A stretch of DNA of 64,000 nucleotides from contig JAICXX010000008.1 in assembly GCA_025934485.1 (NCBI GenBank), positions 1-64,000 of the forward strand. The letters run 5' to 3'. The notes under the pieces were generated by a model. It saw nothing but the letters and a program-made list of their open reading frames with translations, was not told the DNA's origin and ran no database searches. This document shows, piece after piece, positions 58,216 to 64,000 of this stretch. Within the stretch, counting starts at the first letter, position 1. Each line of letters starts with the position of its first letter. The stretch is from Chitinophagaceae bacterium (GTDB lineage Bacteria > Bacteroidota > Bacteroidia > Chitinophagales > Chitinophagaceae). The position numbers and the translations under genes were made by a program.

Positions 58216-59736
58216 ATGAATCCCCTAACTTTTTTTGGTGTTTTATTAGTTGCGGCTATTCCCTCGGGCGTTTTTGGCCAGACGCCGGTGACCTTGTCTA
58301 TCAAGGATACTTCCGGGCCAACCATCAGCAGGAATATCTATGGACATTTCTCCGAGGATCTCGGCAGGTGTATCTACGATGGATTCTGGACGGGCGATCA
58401 TATCCGGATGGATGTGGTCGAGGCTTTGAGGAAGATCAGAGTTCCGGTGCTCAGGTGGCCGGGTGGGTGTTATGCCGACCAATATCACTGGCGGGACGGC
58501 ATCGGGCCAAGGGAGCAGCGGAAGCAAACGGTGAACACCACCTGGGGGATGGTATCGGAGGACAATAGTTTCGGAACCCATGAGTTTTTGCAGCTTTGCG
58601 AGCTCCTGGGATGTCAGCCCTATATCGCCGGGAATGTGGGCACGGGTACTCCAGAGGAGATGGAGAACTGGTTGGAGTATTTGAATTTCAGTGGAAAGAG
58701 TACGTTGGCGGATATGAGGAGGCAGAACGGTCATCCCCAGCCGTATGATGTTTCCTTTTGGGGGGTAGGTAATGAGAGCTGGGGTTGTGGCGGGAGCATG
58801 ACGCCGGAGTACTATTCGGACCTGTACAACCGGTATTCTGAGTTCTGCAAGAGCTATCCCAGAGCACCGTTGAAATTGATCGCCAGCGGCGCGAACGGCG
58901 ATGATTACCACTGGACGGAGTCGTTGATGAAGCATATCGACCGGGGGCGTACCTGGGGTATCTCGATGCATTATTATACGCTGGTAGGGTCCTGGGAGCA
59001 CAAGGGTTCGGCTACGAACTTTGGCGAAGAAGATTATTTCAAGGCATTGAAGTCCTGTCTACGGATGGAAGACATCGTGCATGGGCATTCGGCCATCATG
59101 GATAAATACGATCCGAACAAGAGGATCTCGTTGGTTGTCGACGAGTGGGGCATCTGGACGGATGCCGAGCCGGGCACCAATCCGGCCTTTCTGTACCAGC
59201 AGAACAGCCTTCGCGATGCGTTGATCGCGGCCACTACCCTTAATATCTTCAATAATCATGCGGACCGGATCAAGATGGCGAATCTTGCTCAAACGGTGAA
59301 TGTGCTACAGGCGCTGATCCTTACCGATAAGGACAAGATGCTGCTTACGCCGACTTATCATGTTTTCGATTTGTACAAGGTATTCCAGGATTCGCGTTCC
59401 CTGGCGATCCAGGTGAAGAGCCCGGACTATGCATATGGGGGCGGGAAGATCCCTGCCGTGAATGTTTCCGCGGCGCGGGACAGCGATGGGGTGGTGCATG
59501 TCGCGCTAGTCAATCTCGATCCGGCAAAGAAGATCACCATACGGACCGAGCTGCCGGGTATCTCCTTTGGCGCGGTGCAGGGGCGTGTACTGACCTCGGC
59601 CAGATTTACGGATGTCAACAGTTTCGAGATGCCCGATAAGGTGAAACCGGCTATTTTTACCGGCGCGCGGAAAGAGGGCGCAGGATTGCTAGTGGAATTG
59701 CCTGCCATGTCGGTGGTTGTTCTGGATTTAAAATAA
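58216..59736 (+). CDS. GH51 alpha-L-arabinofuranosidase-like
   Basis: ISRNIYGHFSEDLGRCIYDGFW, RWPGGCYADQYHWRDGIGPREQR, FWGVGNESWGCGGSMTPEYY, LVVDEWGIWTDAEPGTNPAFLYQQNSLRDAL. Confidence 0.93.
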   Translation: MNPLTFFGVLLVAAIPSGVFGQTPVTLSIKDTSGPTISRNIYGHFSEDLGRCIYDGFWTGDHIRMDVVEALRKIRVPVLRWPGGCYADQYHWRDGIGPREQRKQTVNTTWGMVSEDNSFGTHEFLQLCELLGCQPYIAGNVGTGTPEEMENWLEYLNFSGKSTLADMRRQNGHPQPYDVSFWGVGNESWGCGGSMTPEYYSDLYNRYSEFCKSYPRAPLKLIASGANGDDYHWTESLMKHIDRGRTWGISMHYYTLVGSWEHKGSATNFGEEDYFKALKSCLRMEDIVHGHSAIMDKYDPNKRISLVVDEWGIWTDAEPGTNPAFLYQQNSLRDALIAATTLNIFNNHADRIKMANLAQTVNVLQALILTDKDKMLLTPTYHVFDLYKVFQDSRSLAIQVKSPDYAYGGGKIPAVNVSAARDSDGVVHVALVNLDPAKKITIRTELPGISFGAVQGRVLTSARFTDVNSFEMPDKVKPAIFTGARKEGAGLLVELPAMSVVVLDLK

Positions 59737-59742
59737 TTGTCG

Positions 59743-61089
59743 ATGCGAACCCTAGCCTCTGCAGCCTTTATTCTCCTGGTAAGTGTTGTCCATGCACAGG
59801 TTGCGATGGCGCCGCCGATGGGTTGGAATAGCTATAATTGTTTTGGCTCCGCCGTCCATGAGGACGAGGTGCGGTCCAATGCCGATTATATGGCGCAGCA
59901 TCTGGCGCGTTATGGCTGGAAGTATATCGTGATCGATTTTCTTTGGGCGTACGATAACCCGCCGGGGAGCAGGATCGGAAACCCGTATCAGCTGCGGCTG
60001 GGCGATGGAAGCTATGTGCCCTGGCTGGCGATGGACGAGTGGGGGCGGCTGCAACCCCATGTCGACAAATTTCCCAGCGCGTTCGGTGGTCATGGGTTCA
60101 AGCCGTTGGCGGATTATGTCCATTCGCTGGGGTTGAAGTTCGGCATTCATGTGATGCGGGGAATACCGCGACAGGCCGTTTGGGCGCATAGCCCGGTGAT
60201 GGGGACAAACGGCATCCGTGCCGATGAGATCGCCGACACTTCGTCGACCTGCACCTGGATGAATCACATGTATGGGTTGAATATGCAAGCGCCGGGTTCG
60301 CAGGAATATCTCAATTCGTTGCTGGCATTGTATGCGAGCTGGGGTGTCGATCTGATCAAGGTAGACGATATTTCGCGGCCTTATCATGCGGCGGAGATAG
60401 AGGGGTATCGGAAGGCCATCGCGGCATGTGGCAGGCCGATCGTCCTTAGTCTTTCACCGGGGGAGACACCCCTGGCCGATTCGTTCCATGTCAAGACCTA
60501 TGGCAATATGTGGCGGATGGCGGATGATTTTTGGGACAGCTGGCCGGAGATGCTCAAGATGTTCGACTATGCCGCCAGATGGCAGGGTGTGGGCGGACCG
60601 GGGCATTGGCCTGATTGCGATATGTTGCAGATCGGGAAGATCTCGAAACGCGGGCCCGTGGGACCCGAGCGATACAGCAGGTTCACCGATGATGAGCTGC
60701 AGACGCATCTCAGCTTTTGGTGTTTGTATCGTTCGCCGTTGATGATCGGCGGCAATCTTCCCGAAGACCGGTCGATCGAGCAGCGGCTTTTGTCCGATCC
60801 CGAAGTATTGGCCGTTAACCAGGAGGGCAGCCATCCGAGGCAGGTGCTCAAGGAGGAGCGCAGGATGGTATGGATCTCGGATGCAGGCGGAGGGGCGTTG
60901 TATGCAGGGCTGTTCAATCTCAGCGATAGCGCGCAGGATGTAGCTGTTCGTTTCGATCTATTGGGCCTTCGGCGGTCGGTGCTGGTTCGTGATCTTTGGC
61001 AGCGGCAGGATCTTGGTATCTATAAGAAGGAAATCAGCCGCAAATTGCCGGCACATGGTTGTGCTTTGTTAAAAATTAGTTCGAGATAA
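59743..61089 (+). CDS. GH27 alpha-galactosidase-like
   Basis: APPMGWNSYNCFGSAVHEDEVRSNADYMAQHLARYGWKYIVIDFLW, GWGVDLIKVDDI-type WGVDLIKVDDISRPYHAAEI, GGPGHWPDCDMLQIG. ATG at 59743 rather than the TTG at 59737. Confidence 0.93.
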   Translation: MRTLASAAFILLVSVVHAQVAMAPPMGWNSYNCFGSAVHEDEVRSNADYMAQHLARYGWKYIVIDFLWAYDNPPGSRIGNPYQLRLGDGSYVPWLAMDEWGRLQPHVDKFPSAFGGHGFKPLADYVHSLGLKFGIHVMRGIPRQAVWAHSPVMGTNGIRADEIADTSSTCTWMNHMYGLNMQAPGSQEYLNSLLALYASWGVDLIKVDDISRPYHAAEIEGYRKAIAACGRPIVLSLSPGETPLADSFHVKTYGNMWRMADDFWDSWPEMLKMFDYAARWQGVGGPGHWPDCDMLQIGKISKRGPVGPERYSRFTDDELQTHLSFWCLYRSPLMIGGNLPEDRSIEQRLLSDPEVLAVNQEGSHPRQVLKEERRMVWISDAGGGALYAGLFNLSDSAQDVAVRFDLLGLRRSVLVRDLWQRQDLGIYKKEISRKLPAHGCALLKISSR

Positions 61090-61100
61090 TTCATTTTCCC

Positions 61101-61108
61101 TACCTTTG
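61101..61108 (+). promoter_or_regulatory. TAnnTTTG promoter element for the thi leader
   Basis: TACCTTTG, placed just upstream of the riboswitch aptamer. Confidence 0.5.
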
Positions 61109-61112
61109 GTTT

Positions 61113-61195
61113 GCACTTTAGGGGTGCTCGCGTATGCGGGCTGAGATGATACCCTCAGAACCTGATCCGGTTAATACCGGCGAAGGGAAAAGACG
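61113..61195 (+). ncRNA. TPP riboswitch (THI element)
   Basis: AGGGGTGCTCGCGTATGCGGGCTGAGATGATACCCTCAGAACCTGATCCGGTTAATACCGGCGAAGGGAAAAGA, with conserved CTGAGA and ACCTGATC..GTTAATACC.GCGAAGGGA. Upstream of thiS/thiC. Confidence 0.96.
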
Positions 61196-61243
61196 GACTT
61201 ACTCTTTTTCTGCAATTCTGCAGCACCTCTTAATCGATGTCCA

Positions 61244-61281
61244 AAGATGCCGGAGGCATCTTGCCCGAAGGGCAGACATTA
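61244..61281 (+). repeat. Dispersed double-hairpin element, copy D (in the thi leader)
   Basis: AAGATGCC-GGA-GGCATCTT GCCC-GAA-GGGC AGACATTA. Confidence 0.65.
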
Positions 61282-61309
61282 TTTTCAATCATGCGTCAAC
61301 CCGGATGTT

Positions 61310-63239
<1,930 letters not shown>

Positions 63240-63258
63240 ACGCCATGGGCGACTCTTT

Positions 63259-63879
63259 ATGAGCAACTTTTTATTAACCGTGTTAAGCCGGCCGGGACCA
63301 TTTCCCGGCGAGGCGGACTGTATGGAAGCCCTGCTTGCGGCAGGGCTAGGGAGGCTGCATCTGCGGAAACCCGAGGCTGCCGCGGATGAACTGGAAATGC
63401 TGGTGGCCCGACTGGCGCCGCGGTGGGGGGAGCGGCTGGTGCTGCATGGACCCCGAAGCCGCGAGCTGGCCCTGCGTTATGGCGCGCCGAATGTACATGG
63501 CGCCGTGGGGTATACGGATGGGCTGGGATACAGCGGTGGCGGGCCGGCCGTGGATGGCGATGGGTTGCTACGTTCTACTTCCGTGCATGGCTGGGAGGAA
63601 TTTAGCCGCCTGCCTGATGGTCTGGCCTATGCGTTCATAAGCCCTTTGTTCGACAGCATCTCGAAACGCGGGTATCCCGCCAACGCCGGGTTGTTGAAAC
63701 AGCCGGAGGGGAGGCTGCCTTGTTTGCCAGTGGGATTGGGTGGCGTGAGCGGCGAGACCATCGGACTGATGGTGGAACAGGGCTGGAAGGGGGCAGCGAT
63801 GCTGGGTTGGATCTGGGAGGAACGCGGCAAGGAGGTCAGGCGGTTGGAACAATTACAAAAAATCATAGGCTATGAGTGA
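63259..63879 (+). CDS. Thiamine phosphate synthase/TenI-family protein (ThiE-like, divergent)
   Basis: LGRLHLRKPEA, STSVHGWEEF, YAFISPLFDSISKRGYPAN, LPVGLGGVSGETIGLMVEQGWKGAAMLGWIW. ATG at 63259. Confidence 0.8.
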   Translation: MSNFLLTVLSRPGPFPGEADCMEALLAAGLGRLHLRKPEAAADELEMLVARLAPRWGERLVLHGPRSRELALRYGAPNVHGAVGYTDGLGYSGGGPAVDGDGLLRSTSVHGWEEFSRLPDGLAYAFISPLFDSISKRGYPANAGLLKQPEGRLPCLPVGLGGVSGETIGLMVEQGWKGAAMLGWIWEERGKEVRRLEQLQKIIGYE

Positions 63880-64000
63880 AGGCCGCCCAAAGGTATTGGT
63901 GATCGCCGGATATGATCAGAGCGGTGGGGCGGGGGTGCTTGCCGATATCAAGACACTCGAGGCAAATGGTGTATACGGATATGGGGTCTGTACGGCGATG
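63872..64000 (+). CDS. thiD: Hydroxymethylpyrimidine/phosphomethylpyrimidine kinase ThiD, N-terminus only (cut by window end)
   Basis: Own translation: MSEGRPKVLVIAGYDQSGGAGVLADIKTLEANGVYGYGVCTAM. Overlaps the ThiE-like stop. Confidence 0.88.
   Translation, partial: MSEGRPKVLVIAGYDQSGGAGVLADIKTLEANGVYGYGVCTAM

Overview
A 64 kb stretch of a Bacteroidota (Chitinophagaceae-like) chromosome. This placement rests on SusC/SusD pairs, ECF sigma/FecR with an STN-domain SusC, a T9SS C-terminal domain, TAnnTTTG-type promoters and CheB/CheR fusion kinases. The main blocks are: (i) an ECF sigma - FecR - SusC - SusD - GH89 - [GH35+GH92+LamG fusion] - GH95 polysaccharide-utilisation operon (about 2.0-19.1 kb); (ii) a mixed region with a DLH-family hydrolase, two FtsX/MacB-type permeases, a TSGG-repeat DUF4097-like protein, a second SusC/SusD pair, an M28 peptidase, esterases and an SMP-30 protein; (iii) a CheB/CheR/PAS/kinase hybrid plus response regulator; (iv) a YdeP-type molybdopterin oxidoreductase with FdhD; (v) a penicillin-acylase-like protein and an S53 peptidase; (vi) a Wzm/Wzt export system with two glycosyltransferases and an acyltransferase; (vii) proBA; (viii) an esterase-CBM6-CBM6-T9SS protein with GH51 and GH27; (ix) a TPP riboswitch and thiS-thiC-thiE-thiD, cut by the window end. 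The best candidates for undescribed biology are: the single-polypeptide GH35-GH92-LamG enzyme; a dispersed intergenic double-hairpin element with compensatory stem changes and a conserved AGACATTAG tail (copies near 20.2, 22.8, 55.9 and 61.3 kb, one inside the thi riboswitch leader); a CheB/CheR hybrid whose catalytic GASAGG N-terminus has no in-frame canonical start codon; and an internally deleted histidine-kinase remnant at 19.1-19.3 kb missing from the ORF track. No CRISPR array, tRNA, rRNA or transposase was recognised. All assignments come from reading motifs; no database search was run.
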